64,000 nucleotides of DNA from Synanceia verrucosa (GCA_029721515.1 CM056562.1:6058963-6122962), one strand, 5' to 3'. Positions 22,041 through 36,696 are shown, counted from the stretch's first letter. Program-made: numbers and translations. Notes: generated from the letters alone by a model not told the origin.

Positions 22041-25000
22041 TGAAAGCTTTCAAACAATGTCCTAACGAATCACACATGCAAAAACAGAGATTGGTACCGT
22101 CTGCCATGTTACTTTATTTTTTGAGCTGAAAAATGTGGCTCCATAGTTTCAATAGCCACGAGTGGTAGTAAACAAAACATTTTTTGTATACAAAGTAGTT
22201 GTATCCAATTTTATTTTACATTGACTTTGTTTTTAATGCCTCTTAGTATATTATACAAATTTCAAAGTAATTTGCATTAATCGTTTGACAGGCCTAAAAT
22301 AAAAATATAATTTTACTGTTCTCTAATTTTGTCTGCAATCCTAGTCCTAAAACAGACTACAGAGCAGAACTCTATTAATTCAGTTCCTTTGGTACCATCT
22401 CAAGGTCAAAGTTTACTCATGGTCAGGAGCTAATCCTCTGAACTACTTCTTATTTAAAATTCTGCAGGTTCTTTGACACATTCCTCCATATCACCCTTCA
22501 TGTAGACAAGTGGAAATAAAAAATGACCTTGTGATTATTTATGGGTTAAACAAGTGGATGAGTAAAAGTCGACAGCACACAGCACAAATGAAACTGTGAG
22601 AAGAATAATCGTGTGAATAGACTACCCTGCACACTGCTGCCTCAATGCAGTTGCATGTGCATGAGGATTTAATTATTTTATGAATATGTCATCTAGAGTT
22701 TCCAAATGGGCTGAAAGGTGAAGAGCAGATAAACAGCACATTTAAATTGATTTATTTTGAGTTTTGTAGTGCCTGTATAGATGCTCTCATGACTGCAGTT
22801 TGTGTGTGTGTGAGCACATTCTTCAAGTTCTATCTTTATGAGGCCCACATTTGGTTTAGGATTGGTTTAGAAGAGTAAGGTGTGACATTCAAATCTGGTT
22901 CAGCTCAGTTAGAAAAACACACGTACTACATAAAAGGAGGGAGCGTTTGGGTAAGTACTGTACATGTTTTGATGTTCTCAGACATATTGAATCCATATAT
23001 TCTTGTGTATGTTCAGTCTATTGTATGTGTCAGAATCAATATGTAGGTGCATAATGCAGCGTGTGTGGGATTCATAAAATGCAATGCAAATGAAGTGGTT
23101 CTATGTGTCAGACTGAGGAATAAAAGAAAATTAGTATTTTATCAAAAAGGCCATGATGTGCTGAGCAATACTCCAGGGCCTGTGGGTGTGTACCTCATGC
23201 CAGCCGTATTTCACTATATACAGTAATTGAATTTGTATAGAGGAGAAAGACAATAATTTCTCTGCACCATCTGCATAACATGCTGTTCTCTCATTTAAGC
23301 CAGATTTTCTCTCTGTTTAGTCTCCACAGGTAAGCATCTCATGTGACTAAAGTTGTTTACTAACCTTTATCCTCTAATCACATTCAGGTCACCTTGTTGC
23401 CCTCAGATGTGACCTAACTGTTGATGAGGTGAAAACTGTCTAACAGTTCCAGTGCACTTTGTCTCTCCTCCGCCCCCAAGGCCAGTCATTATGCCCATTT
23501 TGTCGCCTGTCTTCTCCACTGCGCTGCCTCACAGAGAGTCCCAGTAGCAAATAGCTTAAAAAGCACCAAAGAAATTGGACAGGAGGAGAGGGAGTCTTTG
23601 GCCTCAAGTATTCTATTCAGGGTTATGATAACACTTCACAGGGTTATTATTAACATCATCATCACTCCTGGTCAGAATAGAACTTTTTTCCAAAAGCAAG
23701 AGCACAACGAGAGGATTAGACATAAGAGGTGCCAGGGGACAAAGAGCTGTACTGAATAAAACAGCGACGACTCAGGAAGAGCATGTCATAGTTAGGCTAG
23801 CCCTTTTGGAGTGGTGCTAACACCGTATGAACAATGTAAGCTATTGTTGTCATTAAGTGGTTTTGGAGGCGCAGCAGAGTGATACCAAAAGTGGCAAAAC
23901 AAATATTCCCTTAGATGACCCCCTTTGGCCATGTCAGTTCCATCGAGTCTCTCTTTGATAATGACAGATCATTTGTGGAACTGGATTTGATGCATTGTTT
24001 TCTGTTGGAGTGTTAGTATGTAAATGGGTTATATTACAAATAAACATAAAAAGTATTCAGGAACATATCTTGAGTCAAATTTTAATCAGCTTCAAGTCTT
24101 GCACATTTCTCGTTTCATACGCTTGCCTCCCACAATCCTACTTTTATGTGTTGATGAGCTTCATTATTTTATATTTTCACTTGTATTCAAGGTGAGTTGT
24201 CTCACATACATTTCTACCCTCTGATATCCTGCAAAACTTGGTTTTTGCTTTTGATTTCAAAAGATTCCACAAAGCAGATTTACATGCAGCACTTCATCAA
24301 ATAACTCAGAAAATTGAAAGCTTGGGATTTTTTTCCTAATTTGTGACCATGAATGTGCAGGACTCAGTTTTAATTTGCAATGTCTATTTGCACCAAGTAT
24401 TTTTGTTTTCTGAACAGTTATTTACATAAACAATATTAAACTATGATCTCTAAATAACAGCCTACTTTGCCACAGGTAAAATTTGTTCTGATTTATAAAT
24501 ATTTTATCTGAAATCAAATGACATAGAGATCTTCAAAATGTAAACACGTCTAATACATATGTAACATAATATTTTAACAATAATACTTCTTTCAGTGTAA
24601 TTGTTTTTTTTTTTTTTTGCTTGCAGACATTTCTGTAATTGAATAAAGACAGGCAAATTTTCATTTTGACATGCACCACCATGCTGTTCTTATTTACATA
24701 ATTAGAATAAGCAAGCAAAGCCTTCATCTGATCTTTCTGTACCTGCATAAAGAAGCAGCTACAACTGTTTGATGAGGATTTTCAAAGTCCACTTTACGAG
24801 AGGATGAAGAGGCTTATTTAGCATGGAGTAGCTCAGCTAATTTGTAACACACCTCCCACTATTGCGAGTCAGAGACACTACAGCAAAAAAAGAAAAACAA
24901 AGGACATTTCTCAATAAGTCAATGGACAAAAAAAATGAGCATTTTTAATACTATTATTTTACATAATACATGCTAGGACTGAGAGTGCGTGAAAACTATT

Positions 25001-28000
25001 TGTGTACTTGAAAGAGGTTGGTAATGGTGAGGAGTATGTTTGAAACGACTGCAGCTGCTGCTATATGTTGCTATTGGGGCAAGCTAGCAGTGTCATTTAC
25101 ATCAATTATTTTTATTATTATTATTATTTTTTTTTTTTTTTGCAATGACAGCCTCTGATTGTTATTAGAACTATCTGACAATATGGACATCAGAGTCCTG
25201 CTCAAGGAGAAGTCTCGTTCTGACCAAAGTCTCCTTCTGCCAAAGGACAACTGTGGGATATTTCTGTGGTGGAACCATGAGTGGCAACTGACAGATTTTG
25301 ATGTATTGTAATTCAGCTTAGTGTTGTCTAATATTTTCAATGTCATAGCTGAGTATTTACATGATTGGTTGGATGAAGACTTTGAATTTGGTGTGACTAG
25401 GAATGTTCAGATTTCATCATGAGACTTAACTGAGGACTTGAACACAATAAAAAAAAAACAGACCAAGTCAAGCAGATACATCTCTTTCGGTCCTTTCCAT
25501 AATTTGCTTATACATCATGTATTATCTATATAATGGGACACAAGAACAAGGTCAAGTGAAAACAGTATTTTCCCCATCGGGTCTCAACACATCCATTGCA
25601 GAAACACATCCTGTTGCCATGTGAGAATTGTAAATGCACACATCAGTCACATGGTGCTCGTTTCATTGCCCCGCCTGCAGGGATGGTCCCCAAGGGGGAT
25701 CAGTTTCATCATGATCCATGCATGCCATCCACACCTCCACTCCACACACAGAAGGCCAGGTTCTGGTTTTAACAAAGAGGCACCTCATGTTGCTTGTCTC
25801 CTATCAGTGTACTGAACTAAGCTGCTGACATAGTCATGTGATGTCCTATGACCCTATCAGTGCTCATTCTTACAAGCTTTGGTAATAGATTCAGTTTGGC
25901 CATCACCTAATCTTCTCCTCTGAGTTGTTGCACTGTTTCATCATTCTTGCTCTACAGTACTTCTCTTCATCTCTCTCCTCCTGTCTTGTCGATCTCTCTG
26001 ATTTTTCAGTGTGTGTTCCTCAGTAGCAGAGGAGGAGAGTGGCAGCACTGTATGATTATTCATCCAGCAAACAGCAGAGAGCTTTTTCCCACTTACTCAC
26101 CTACTGAGCCCACAGCCACTTTACCAATCTATGATTACATTCATCAGCCCAGGTGCCCAATTCTTCATAGAGAGAGTGAAAGACCTCTAATAGCACCTCT
26201 CTGTTAGAAATAGCTCCCAAAAAGAGAAAGGTCTTCACATCAAGTTCACTGGAGGTCTGTACTTTGTCCACTTAATCAGCCTTCAACCATTTCCACTGTA
26301 AGAGCAGAATTTATACTTTTGTGCTTCCACCAGAAACATCAGTGGAATAAGGCAGATGTCTGTTTTCCCCTCTCTTATTTATCCAAACTTACAGACTGTG
26401 TTCCTAAACAGGCCATTACAAACCAAATTGATATTATGCAAATACCAACAGAAAATGAGCTCAAGGGATGAGAGTTGTACTACTGGGACAGTCCAAGGTT
26501 GCCAGCGGTATGAATTAATTGTGTCCTGGCATGTGGGGCCGCAGGAAGCAAGATCAGGAGGGGGTTTTATCCCTCTTGGTGTGGCCTTGAGCTTTGCTGG
26601 AGTTTCAGATCTGGTGATTAGGCTGCAAGGTGGAGCTACTCAGCGGAAATCTCCTCTGAATTCTGAGGAAGCGCTGAAGGCATGTTCTTCTGTGCATCAG
26701 AGGAGGAAGAGAGGAAAAAAGATTTTGTTTTTATAGATGCACACTCACATAGAGCTGGCCAGTACACAAAAGATGAGGACTTCAAGCCACTCTCTCATTG
26801 TGAGAGCTGTGAATTTAGAGCAGGGCTGATGCCTTTTACACTGGAGCAAAAGGCTTTCTTGCCTTAACAGAACTTCAAATCTATGTTTCAACTTGTATTT
26901 AACACCCATCGCTATTCAGTGCTGCCAATGACAATGATTTGTGTATTTCAAAAAACTATGAATACCATTCAGAACACCTAACAACACACACTTGGGTGCT
27001 TCAATTTGTAGTGTTGCTTACAATCCACATGAAAACAAACTGGCTGAAATGCAAATTCCTTGGAGATCCATACTGCAAGAGAAATAAAAAATGCCCAGGG
27101 CAGTATTTCCACCTAAGGCACTGAATTATTCACAAGTCTGCTGTGGGTTTTGGTGAACAGCATGAAAACACCCTTCCATCTCTGATAGACGAGGCATACA
27201 TCTGATACGATACACCTACACCTATCCCTCAGCTCCTTTCTATGAAGAAAAAAATGTTTTCTCAATCAATGTTACGGGCAGGAATTCACAGGTGAAAGAA
27301 AGTGTTAACACAGTGAACACACAGGTAATGAAAATCAATGCAGGGAACAGCAGAGCCCAATGTGTTGAGAGTGCAACCAAAGGAAACAGGATCTTTTTTT
27401 GTAAATCATCTCTGTTGCATTTCTCTAAAAGCACAGCATTGAGCCTTGAACTTAGACCCTGTCCACTGCCCAGAGGATTGCATAAATTTTAAAAACAGTT
27501 AGAATGTACAGAATAACAAAAAAAAAAATCAAATGTGCAGGAGAGGTTAGAAGCCACTGAAGGCTTATCAAAAAACGTCCCCTATCAAAACATCTATACA
27601 CCACAGAAAGAAGGAGAAAAGAGGAGAAAAAAATCAAGATGAAACAAAACTGGTAGCAAGCAAAAATGATAAGAGATGGTGACAGATTGTTCCAAAGAAA
27701 TGGTGTTCTATAATGCAGCGAATGTTGAGCTAATGCCAGAATTCCCTGTAATTTCAGTGCTGTATGGAAAATAATACACAGTTGATCAACACAGGTTTTT
27801 TTTCATTTGCATTCACATCACTAAACTCTGCTCAACATTATGGTCGATACAAACACAAACCTGACTCAAAGTAACTTTTAAACTCTAAATTATTTCAGTC
27901 AGACCAGCACAAACCCAAAATTTCTGAAAATAAATAACACAAAACAAGCTGAATATATTGTATAGAATCAAAGAACAAATATTAAAGTGGCTTCAGCATT

Positions 28001-31000
28001 TTAAAAGCTGTTTGTTGAAGCCGTTACTTCACAGCTTCAAGTATGAAAAATGGCAAGAATGTAAACAAATAAATGAAAGCAATATGAATTCATCAATCAG
28101 GAATTTATTTACTAAGTAACTTACAAACACACCATATAATGGTGACTGTGTTTATTTATATGAAAGTAATGTGTTATGTTGCTGTTACAGTAACGTGTTA
28201 CTGCCCAACACTGGTATTAAGGTACTGGGCTTGTAGATAATGAAGATGCTTCCTGTCTGACTCTCTAATGTGCAATGAACACTTCATTTCTTCATGCCTC
28301 TGCCGTACATAGAACCATCACTGTGCAGGACTTGAACATGTCCAGGTCTATTTTCAGGTATGACAGGCACACCGACATCCACAAGATTAAAATTGCTTGC
28401 TTCTAATCTGCTGCTTCCTCCAAGGTGCTGCTCCTGAAGCAGTTCCTGTAAAGTGCCTCCAGCACAGCAGTTTAAGTCCTCTGCTGGGAATCCTTTAATT
28501 GCATCACTCAGCAATCATGACACACTCCAATCCCCTCGGGAAGACGAGCACTTCTTTCCATTTGTGTCAATCAAATTTGCCGTGCTTAACCTCTGTCACC
28601 TGTCACTCATCTGATTAAATGCTGTAATAATATGCAGACAGGGGAACTTTTGTCTGGTGGAACAAGCCAGCTGGATGATTCATTATTTATTTTTATTTTC
28701 ATTCATTATGATCTATACTGTTAATATCATCATTATCGATACAGTTAGTCTAATCTTTTCAGTTCCCTCTTTGTTTTACTTCATCCTGTGCGATCATTTG
28801 AACACTGTGTACATAATCAATATAGAGGTTTCAATTAATCAATAACTCGGTGATGATCTTGATCCTCAGCTGGCATACACCACATTTAGTCATCAATTTA
28901 TGTTTTAGCTTTGTTAATTCTGCTTTGTAAAGGACTTTGAATCATCATTATGAATGAAATGTGCTGAAGAAATTGCCTTCCACTGAGGAGGCATGTAACT
29001 TAATAGAACTAACAGCTCGACATGTAAAAATCTCTCCTCTCTGATGCAAGTGATTTTTAGTATAGTTTAACATTTTAAAAAAAGTGAAAAAATATAAGGT
29101 GACAAAGACAACTTGGTGAAAAAAGAGGAAAAAAAATCCATGAAAAATCCATTAAAAGTGAAAAAATGAAGTTTGAAGCTCAGCTGTTAATGTATGTATT
29201 AAAATGAAAATAATTGGTTTTAAAGTAAATCATTACAGTCAGTACAAAGTAAGATAGTACAAACAGTATTTTTATATCGCCACATTCGCACAGAACAAAG
29301 ACTGTCTCAAGCAATTACAAACTCAGATATTTCAATAAAACTATACAGTATAATAAAGCTCAGAGCTAAGATCTACCAGAGGCTTTCCAACTTCCAGCTA
29401 AAATTATTGTCTCCCTAGGAAGTCAATTCAAAATAATGAGTGTCTCGCCACATTTGGAAGCACCCAGTCTCCTCTGTCATTCTTAAAAATTTGCCAACTC
29501 CAGTGTCTGTCCTCCCCACACTCATCTGTCTTCAGCCACTTCCAGCTGCTGTTGCTAGGTAACAGTTCACGCCTGCATGTGCATATTAAGTTTTGTATCA
29601 AAACAATATATCAGTGTGCAATGAATCAGCTATTAAGTTAAGAAATTCTATAAGGAAGGCAAGCCGCTTTCATTAGATCAGTAAATACATTTACTGAAAA
29701 CTAAACCATGATGCATTACACGTCTTTATTAGTGAGGAGGGTAATATAATCACATGAATGTATTTACATGATGAATTAGTGATGTTAAGCCCCAATTTTT
29801 GGCCTGATCAGCCTCTTCTTCCCTTAATGTGAACCAGAAACCCTTGGCTGAACTGCTCCACAGTAAACATTCTGCTTCGTAACCAAAACCTACAGGGGAT
29901 TTCTAATTAGGTGAGGAAACAGACACAACACTGTGAGTGGAAGACGGGATGAGAGGGAGGATACTGGAGGAGGTGTGAAGGAGGGAGCTGATTGGGGAAT
30001 GAAGAGAGAGGAAGCAAATAACAGGAGAGAGGTGGGAAGACGGAAGGAAAATGCAGCGGAAGATGACAGGAAGACTGGGGACTTATCAATTAATTATAAC
30101 GCTGAGGCAACCAGAGACAACCATAGGAATAGCATGCAGCAAAAGAGTCGCAGTGATGAGGAGATTGTGACAGACGGAGACCAGAAGCACATGGAGATTC
30201 ATACAAGGATAGAGATTTGCACAAAAACAGATTGGATAGAGAAATTTGCACATAAAGAGAGGATGAGACTGGAATGAGGGAATAAAAACACGATCCGAGA
30301 AGGCAGCGGGCCAGCCTTCCAGCCACCTTGTGCCTACATGCCTGCCAGTCAACCTGCCAGCTCTGCATAGCTCACTGATGATGTTCCAGAGGGGCCGGGC
30401 TCCGTGGCGACGCATTCCAACACAGAGGCCCTTTGAGCAGGCAGGAGACGGTGGTTTTTGTGGCCAGGGACCAGTCTGGGTCAGCCAGCACTGCAGAGCT
30501 AATACGTGCCTAGACTTTTACCACAAAGCCCCCTCGGGCCCCACAGTCAATGAGCCCAGAGATTGCTGTGCCGCTTTCACTTTGGGAAGCTTGGGATCAG
30601 AAAGTGAGAGTGGAGGGGCAAAGCAAGGCGCCCTGGAATGAGAAATAAAAACAAGGAGACAGTTCGAGAGGAGGATACAGCTGCCTGCTTATGCATCTTA
30701 GCCAGGCCCTGATTTGACGTTAGCAGCGGCACAGCATCAGGATCTGAGCTGCACGCTGCGTTCTCTCTGCTGTCAGCCATGGCTGGAAATCTATCTGAAA
30801 CATGAAGCTGAAATCAGGATGTTTCAACAGGCTTTGTACTTATTTCCAGTCCACACAGGAAGTATGGGCAAATCATACTTGCAAATGATGCATGGCATGG
30901 GAATATTGACAAGTGGGTTCACAGGGAATTTGGGAGATTAACAAGAATCACCTAGCCAACCAAATCAAAACCAATATTTAAGGAAATACCCCAATGAGAA

Positions 31001-31185
31001 AAGCAGTGCACTGTGAGCTGAGTCAAAGCAGTTAAGATGCTTCCTTGAAGCCAACAACAAAATGCAGTGAGAGAGATGTGTAACAATTTGACAGTATGGA
31101 TCTCCTTTCAGACAACCGACTGGAAAGAGCATGACACACTTTCACAATAAAAGGCAGAGAGACAGTCCTGTCCTCTGTTTCACCT
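22041..31185. other. Long intergenic stretch, no gene recognised
   Basis: About 9.1 kb without a supported exon on either strand. It contains short poly-T/poly-A runs (24605-24619, 25122-25141), a TTATTATTATT run near 25110, and a common fish phrase, CAGTAACGTGTTACTGCCCAACACTGG, near 28187-28212. Frames such as 25947-26207, 26356-26736, 29933-30277 and 30330-30641 show no domain and have the composition of chance frames. The 76-codon minus-strand frame at 28284-28514 is the least repetitive of them and is discussed separately. Confidence 0.5.
28160..28214. repeat. Fish repeat fragment (TAACGTGTTACTGCCCAACACTGG)
   Basis: The 3' part reads CAGTAACGTGTTACTGCCCA then ACACTGGTAT, a phrase recognised from a widespread teleost transposon family. 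Only this short edge is evident. Confidence 0.45.
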
Positions 31186-31990
31186 ATACCCCTTTTCCAC
31201 CAAAAGGAACTTGGTGCTATTTCTGTGCTGGCGCTTCATTGGTTCAACTTGCGTTCCTCCTGAACACTGGTCTTTTTTCCACTGGCTAGGAGCCCAGTCA
31301 GAGCCACGTCATTACGTCACTGCATTTTCGTTTTTCACCCGGCAAAGCTTGTGCAGTGTGAAATCAAAACAAGGCTTTGCAAAAAATCCAGAGCCGACAA
31401 AACTAACTGTATGGAGTTAGATTTTTAACATATTCCTGAGCGAACAAAACACATTTTGAGCGAGCAAATGCACGAGCAGGACAAACACCGAGACTCAGCG
31501 GTGATTGTGGCACGAGCAAAAATAAATTTACTAGGCACAGAATATATTTCTATGCTCAGATCTGCATTTGTTTGCTTTGTTTGTGGCAGAAATATAACTC
31601 CATATAACTGTTACTAATCGCTTCCAACGGCGGCTCTGTTTGAGAACAGATTGTATCCGGGCTGCCAGCGAGACGGTGGTCACCTATTGCCTGTGCACAT
31701 CCACGATCACGGTGCTGGTGGGACACTATTGTTTCAGATTTCAGTGATTTCATCTTTTGTGCAAAACTTCTGTGTGTCCCTTGAGTGCTTTTAATACATT
31801 TGATTTGCGATCGAACCAGGAAGTATTTACTCCGGTCTTGTTGGTCTCAATAACCCTGCCCCAAGCCCCCGACATAATCGGTGCTTAGCTCTGGACCAGC
31901 AAAGACTTGGTGCTTGCCTGGCCCCAGTTTTAAGCACCAGGGGCCGGTGCTTAGGCTGTGGAAAACGAACAAAGAACTGGTGCTAAGTCA
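31186..31990. mobile_element. MITE-like element (TACCCCTTTTCCACC ends)
   Basis: The left end TACCCCTTTTCCACCAAAAG is recognised from a frequent teleost non-autonomous DNA element. The right part contains inverted counterparts (GCACCAGG, GGTGCTTAGGCTGTGGAAAA) of the left CCAC/AACTTGGTGCT region. Right-end decay prevents a clean boundary or TSD call. The open frame at 31211-31420 lies wholly inside it and is not called a gene. Confidence 0.5.
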
Positions 31991-32011
31991 CACACACGCA
32001 CACACACACAC
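31986..32011. repeat. CA microsatellite
   Basis: A short interrupted (CA)n run (CACACACACGCACACACACACA) follows the preceding element. Confidence 0.75.
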
Positions 32012-32152
32012 AAACCAGCCAGGATTACCTGTTGACAAGGAGAGAGCATCACCTCCATGATGGAACAGCCTAATAGACAGCCTTATTTAAACATAGCCTG
32101 TCTGTCGCCTGGGGGGAGCTAAGTTACTATGGGCTGAGCTCTATCCAGTTAA

Positions 32153-32794
32153 ATGGACACTATGTATTTTTTTTCTCCCATCTAGTGGTTAAATTTGATA
32201 CTACATTCACACTCTAGCGCCAGGCGTTTTTTTTTTTTTTACTGCGCATTGCATCATGGTTGGAACTATGGTAGGCAGAATGGGTCGAAAATCGAGATTC
32301 ACGAGGTTGTTGACAACAACGTGTCTTCAAACACCAATTCATAGAGTTTTCGGTATGGTACGTTTTCAAACTGCATAGAATCATTTGTGTGAGCAGGCAG
32401 TAGGCAATCAACCTAACATAGTGTACGATAACGTTACCATCCGCCAATGAGGTTTATGCTTTACGTGATCTACTGTTATGCTGCCAACATAATGAATTAC
32501 ACAACCAAGCCATGAGACATTTTAATTTACACACTAACACTGACTTACCTGTCGAGAAGAAAGCAGGTAGTGCTTTATGTCCCTCTCGGCAGTTCGTAGT
32601 TTTTGATAGACCGGAAAGACATGGAAGCCTCCGTATGAGTGACCTGCTCTATGTAAAGACAAATACCTGATTCTTCACCCAGGAGGATAAGTCAGATTGT
32701 TGGCATATGTTATTTTACACCAATGAGTATCTATTTATGAATGAAGACATTGATTTGAGGTAATAAAATACTTTAAAAATTACTTAGTGTCCCT
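32153..32794. mobile_element. TTAA-flanked MITE (642 bp)
   Basis: TTAA at 32149-32152 and 32795-32798 brackets inverted ends: left ATGGACACTATGTATTTTTT; right, reverse-complemented, AGGGACACTAAGTAATTTTT (17 of 20 identical). This fits a piggyBac-type target site and short TIR. No transposase is encoded. The minus-strand frame at 32214-32447 lies inside it and is not a gene. Confidence 0.8.
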
Positions 32795-32798
32795 TTAA

Positions 32799-34954
32799 GC
32801 CAAGTTACCGATCTTGTGACGTTGTATGACACTACTGTGGTCTCTGAAGCCTTTGTCTTGTAAAAAATATAACAACTCACCTGTTTGTGTCCATTGTAAG
32901 ATGTTCTGTAACTATTAGCATGAAACATATTGTGCCAGCAGGAGTTATGAGCTCTCAAGCAGACAAACAGATCAAACAGATCTAATGTATAACTAGTACC
33001 AGCTACCTTCATCTTCTCTCTTGCTTTATTTTGGTGAAATACCAGCCTTTAGATGCATTATGCCACCTACTGTACTGGAGTACATTGAGCAGCATCTACT
33101 TTAGTCTGTAATACAGAAAAACGAATAAATAAAGGAATAAATAATAAAAATCAATGAAACAATTATATTCTACAAAACAATCCTGTGTTTATTTAGGAAT
33201 GTGTCACTCCTCTCTAAATTTTCTGCACCATATCATCATTTGCTTCTCTCACCCTTGTCCACCAACTTACCCTTTATTCTTTCTATTTTGTATAGAACAT
33301 AATAACTTTTAAAATGTTAAAACATCTTACAGTGCACTCATACTTTTGTGTTTACTTTCTCTGGTAGAAATATTCTTTTACTGAAACATGCATGATTCAA
33401 CCTGGGTCTGGATAGATCTACCTCCTCTCTACTGCTTCCTTTAATATTATTTCTGAATTTTATGTTTTCTCTTTACTCTCCTTGTTCCACTTTTTCTGTC
33501 AAAGTTTAAATATAAATTAATCCTCCCCTTTACCAAATGAAATGTTGATTATATGCTTCATGCTTAACAATCTTTTCTGTAAATTCATTACCCTTTAACC
33601 TGATATGTGTGGAAAAAACAATAAAATACAACAGCTATTCCTAGCATCTGAATTATAAATAAATACGGAAAAATTCAAACAGTAGATCTTCTCCTATTGA
33701 TTTCATAGTCATTAAACTTGAAAGTGCTGCAGCAGTGTTCATAAACACAACACCATCCTATCTGGGTGAAGCCCAAATATTGGTGTCATTATCTCAACTC
33801 TTTACAGTGAAAATGCATCAGTAATTCTGTCACCTTAATTAATTTGATCCTTTTGGTCAGTTGGTAAATATCAGACAGATATACCCATAATTAAATGAAC
33901 TCTTAAAGTAACAACCATGCTCTGCAATGAGCCCATGATAGCACAAGAGCTACTTGTCTCGTTAAAAGACAACATTGGTGTTATAAACAATGTCTGGTAC
34001 TAGAATATAACATGACCTCTGAGTTTTTATTTTCTCATAGGTGAACAGCTGAATCAAAAGTGTTGGCTTCTGTCCACTTTCTGGGATCAAAGAATAGAAA
34101 TATCTGCTATGATTGTTTGTACCATGTTTCATATTCATATGTGTCATATTTCTTCTTTTTTACCGTGAGTAAAGCTGGGAAACTGAAGCAGACACTCAAT
34201 TTAATTCAATAAGTAATATATAAACATATGATATCTTAAAAAAAGGATTAAAAAACTATTTAGAATACAACAGGTTTCAAATTATTCTCAACAAAATGTC
34301 ACCATTGTCATGATCTATGGCAACAGCAGCAAAGACAGATGAACCTCAGTGTAATTTAGTAAATACAGGAGTTTAGCAGGAGAGGCAGATGCTTGTGTTA
34401 GCTACGCACCGCTTCACTGCAATCACAGCTTCAAAGGATCCAGGTCAATTTCATGATAGATTCATCAGAGTTGAGTCGATGTTTGATTGAACATCCGCCA
34501 TCTTGATCACGGCATGTCCTCCTAAACTCTGATTCTCCACTCCAGCATTAGCGAGATGCTGAAATCTCTCCTGAATCGTATCTGCGTTTACCACAGGGTG
34601 AAAATTATCATCATTCCTTCTGAAGCCTCAACATGAAAGCTCCAGTTTTCACTGACAGCCATTGGATTTTCACAATATATTTTTCGAAAGGCCCCATGAG
34701 GTTGAACACTATTTTGGTCATACAGTGCCGTATGGCTTCAGATGAGGTCCAGAGTGAGTGCTGGTGTGATCAGCATACTGAGTGACTGCAAGAAAGAGAG
34801 GAGGCAGAGAGGGACAGCAAATTATTGAGAGGTTTAAAATTAAATTATAAACATTAGAGAATAAAAAGCATGCAGCTAAAAATAACAATCACAATGACAA
34901 AAGATCTTGATAGGGAGCCTGTTAGTACTGAAATCCACAAGAGAGCTATGGTAA
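32799..34954. other. Intergenic DNA, no gene recognised
   Basis: AT-rich, with no supported gene or clear repeat. Confidence 0.55.
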
Positions 34955-35055
34955 CACTATTTTTATTTTATTTATCCTTTATTTTACCAGCTGGTCCCTT
35001 GAGAAAAATATCTCTTTTTCGGGGGAGGCTTTGCCAAGATAGCACCCCAACAACA
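34955..35055. repeat. Fish LINE-associated fragment
   Basis: TTTATCCTTTATTTTACCAG, CTGGTCCCTTGAGAAAAATA and TCTCTTTTTC...GCCAAGATAGC together match the wording of a very widespread vertebrate/teleost repeat (TTTAACCAGG...GAGATCAAGATCTC type). Only about 100 bp is present. Confidence 0.5.
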
Positions 35056-36696
35056 ACAAAACAAAACATCACAATTCAACAATCATGAGTAAGAAAAAAA
35101 AAAACAATCAGCAGCTATTTTTTGATTTAGTGGTAGGATGGTGCACGTCTGAGGGGGGGGGTGGGGTGGAAATGTTTGTCACTTGTCAGGATACCATGAA
35201 GTAATGACACATTGCTATGGTTGAGGAGCCACGAAAATAGAAATTATTTGTGCATAATAAAGACGTCGTGATTGATTATTGCTTGCGTGGTGTAAGCAGC
35301 TGATTCAGGGCTGATTAGGAATGATTCATTAAGAAAGTGGTCAGAAGATTTAGGAATTAAAGAGGGGCTTGTTAACACATTGGCTAACAGTCTGGTAATG
35401 TTATCTACATTACATTAATTCATATAATATTATATGTACATTTCAGGTCTAACCTGAACATTTTTGGGCTGTGGGTATAAACAACAGAGAAAACTCTTTT
35501 TTTTTCTTAAAAGAGGTGTTTGGTTCGGGATGACTGTGAGATTTTTAAACTGTCTGTTTGAAATAAACAATGTTATCTCAGAGTTTTGTCACAGCAACAG
35601 CCTCATCATTACAATTGCACTTCTCCATCCATTTCAGCCAGTTCCTAAAATTTCATTTCAGACTTTGTCATTCCCTGCTCAGCCTGCCTAGCACACAGTA
35701 CATATCCGCTCACAAACACTGGCCCTTTGCCATAATGTCTACTGTGCCACTGTGACTATACCAGCTGGGCTGCTATGTTTCCCTTCCTGCTCCTTCTCTG
35801 GACTTGCATCTGTTGACTTCCTGCCTGAAGTCAAACTTTGCTTTGAATTTCAACCAAGACAACCTGCTGACCTCATGAGTCTTGCTTTCGAGGACAAACA
35901 TCCTTCACCAGAAACATTACAAGTGCTGGTCACTTTTGAACTGCTAGCAGCACTGACCAATCCTTCTTTTATAAGCACAGGCATCAACTCTGTAATAAGT
36001 CACATCAGTAGTTTGAAGTGGTATATTGTGACAAAAATTACTGCTTGCACTTCCTCAAAATCCCTCTTACATATCTTTAAGAAACTGAGGAGTCGTTCAT
36101 GCAGTCTGCTCTGTTAAGGACGCACGGGGATATATTGATTAAGGCCGGCCTCCGTATTGCTCTTGAATGAAAGTGAAAAACATGTTTTGAAAAGCACTGC
36201 ATAAATTGACATACTTGCTACTACATCAGTACATTCATGCTCACACTTGAGTAAAGTAAATCAGACCTAATTATTTTTTAATTTATGAAGATTATGACAT
36301 TCTTATGGCGCCCTTAATGAAATTAGCTGTTTGATTAGTGATTTCATGCGGTGCCATGTATGTTCTGTTTCTGTCTCGTTAAAGGCTAATGAATCAATTG
36401 CTGCGCCGTACCAGAGGACTCATGCATATCCTCCCCAGGTGTTACCTGCAAGTTTAAAATCAAACTATGTCAGGTGGAAGCAAAGTTCTGCAGGTTAAAA
36501 AGAGAACAGGATGGTATAGTGTTGATTTGCATCTCACGTTTGACAAATTATTTCTCTCTAAATACATGCATGACACTGTAAGACTCCAGACAGAAGCATA
36601 ATCTTGCTATCGGGTCCCTTCCTGTGTGGAGTGTGCATGTTCTTCAGTGGTAGGAACGTGCTGTTGCTTCCATGGAAACCAAGAAAAAAAAACACA

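Noticed and set aside
30086..30641. Overlapping frames on both strands near 30.1-30.6 kb
   Set aside because: Three mutually overlapping frames without similarity to anything recognised; purine-rich composition explains the lack of stops.
35752..36117. 121-codon plus-strand frame
   Set aside because: No recognisable domain, no signal peptide and no flanking splice sites that would join it to other exons; consistent with chance.
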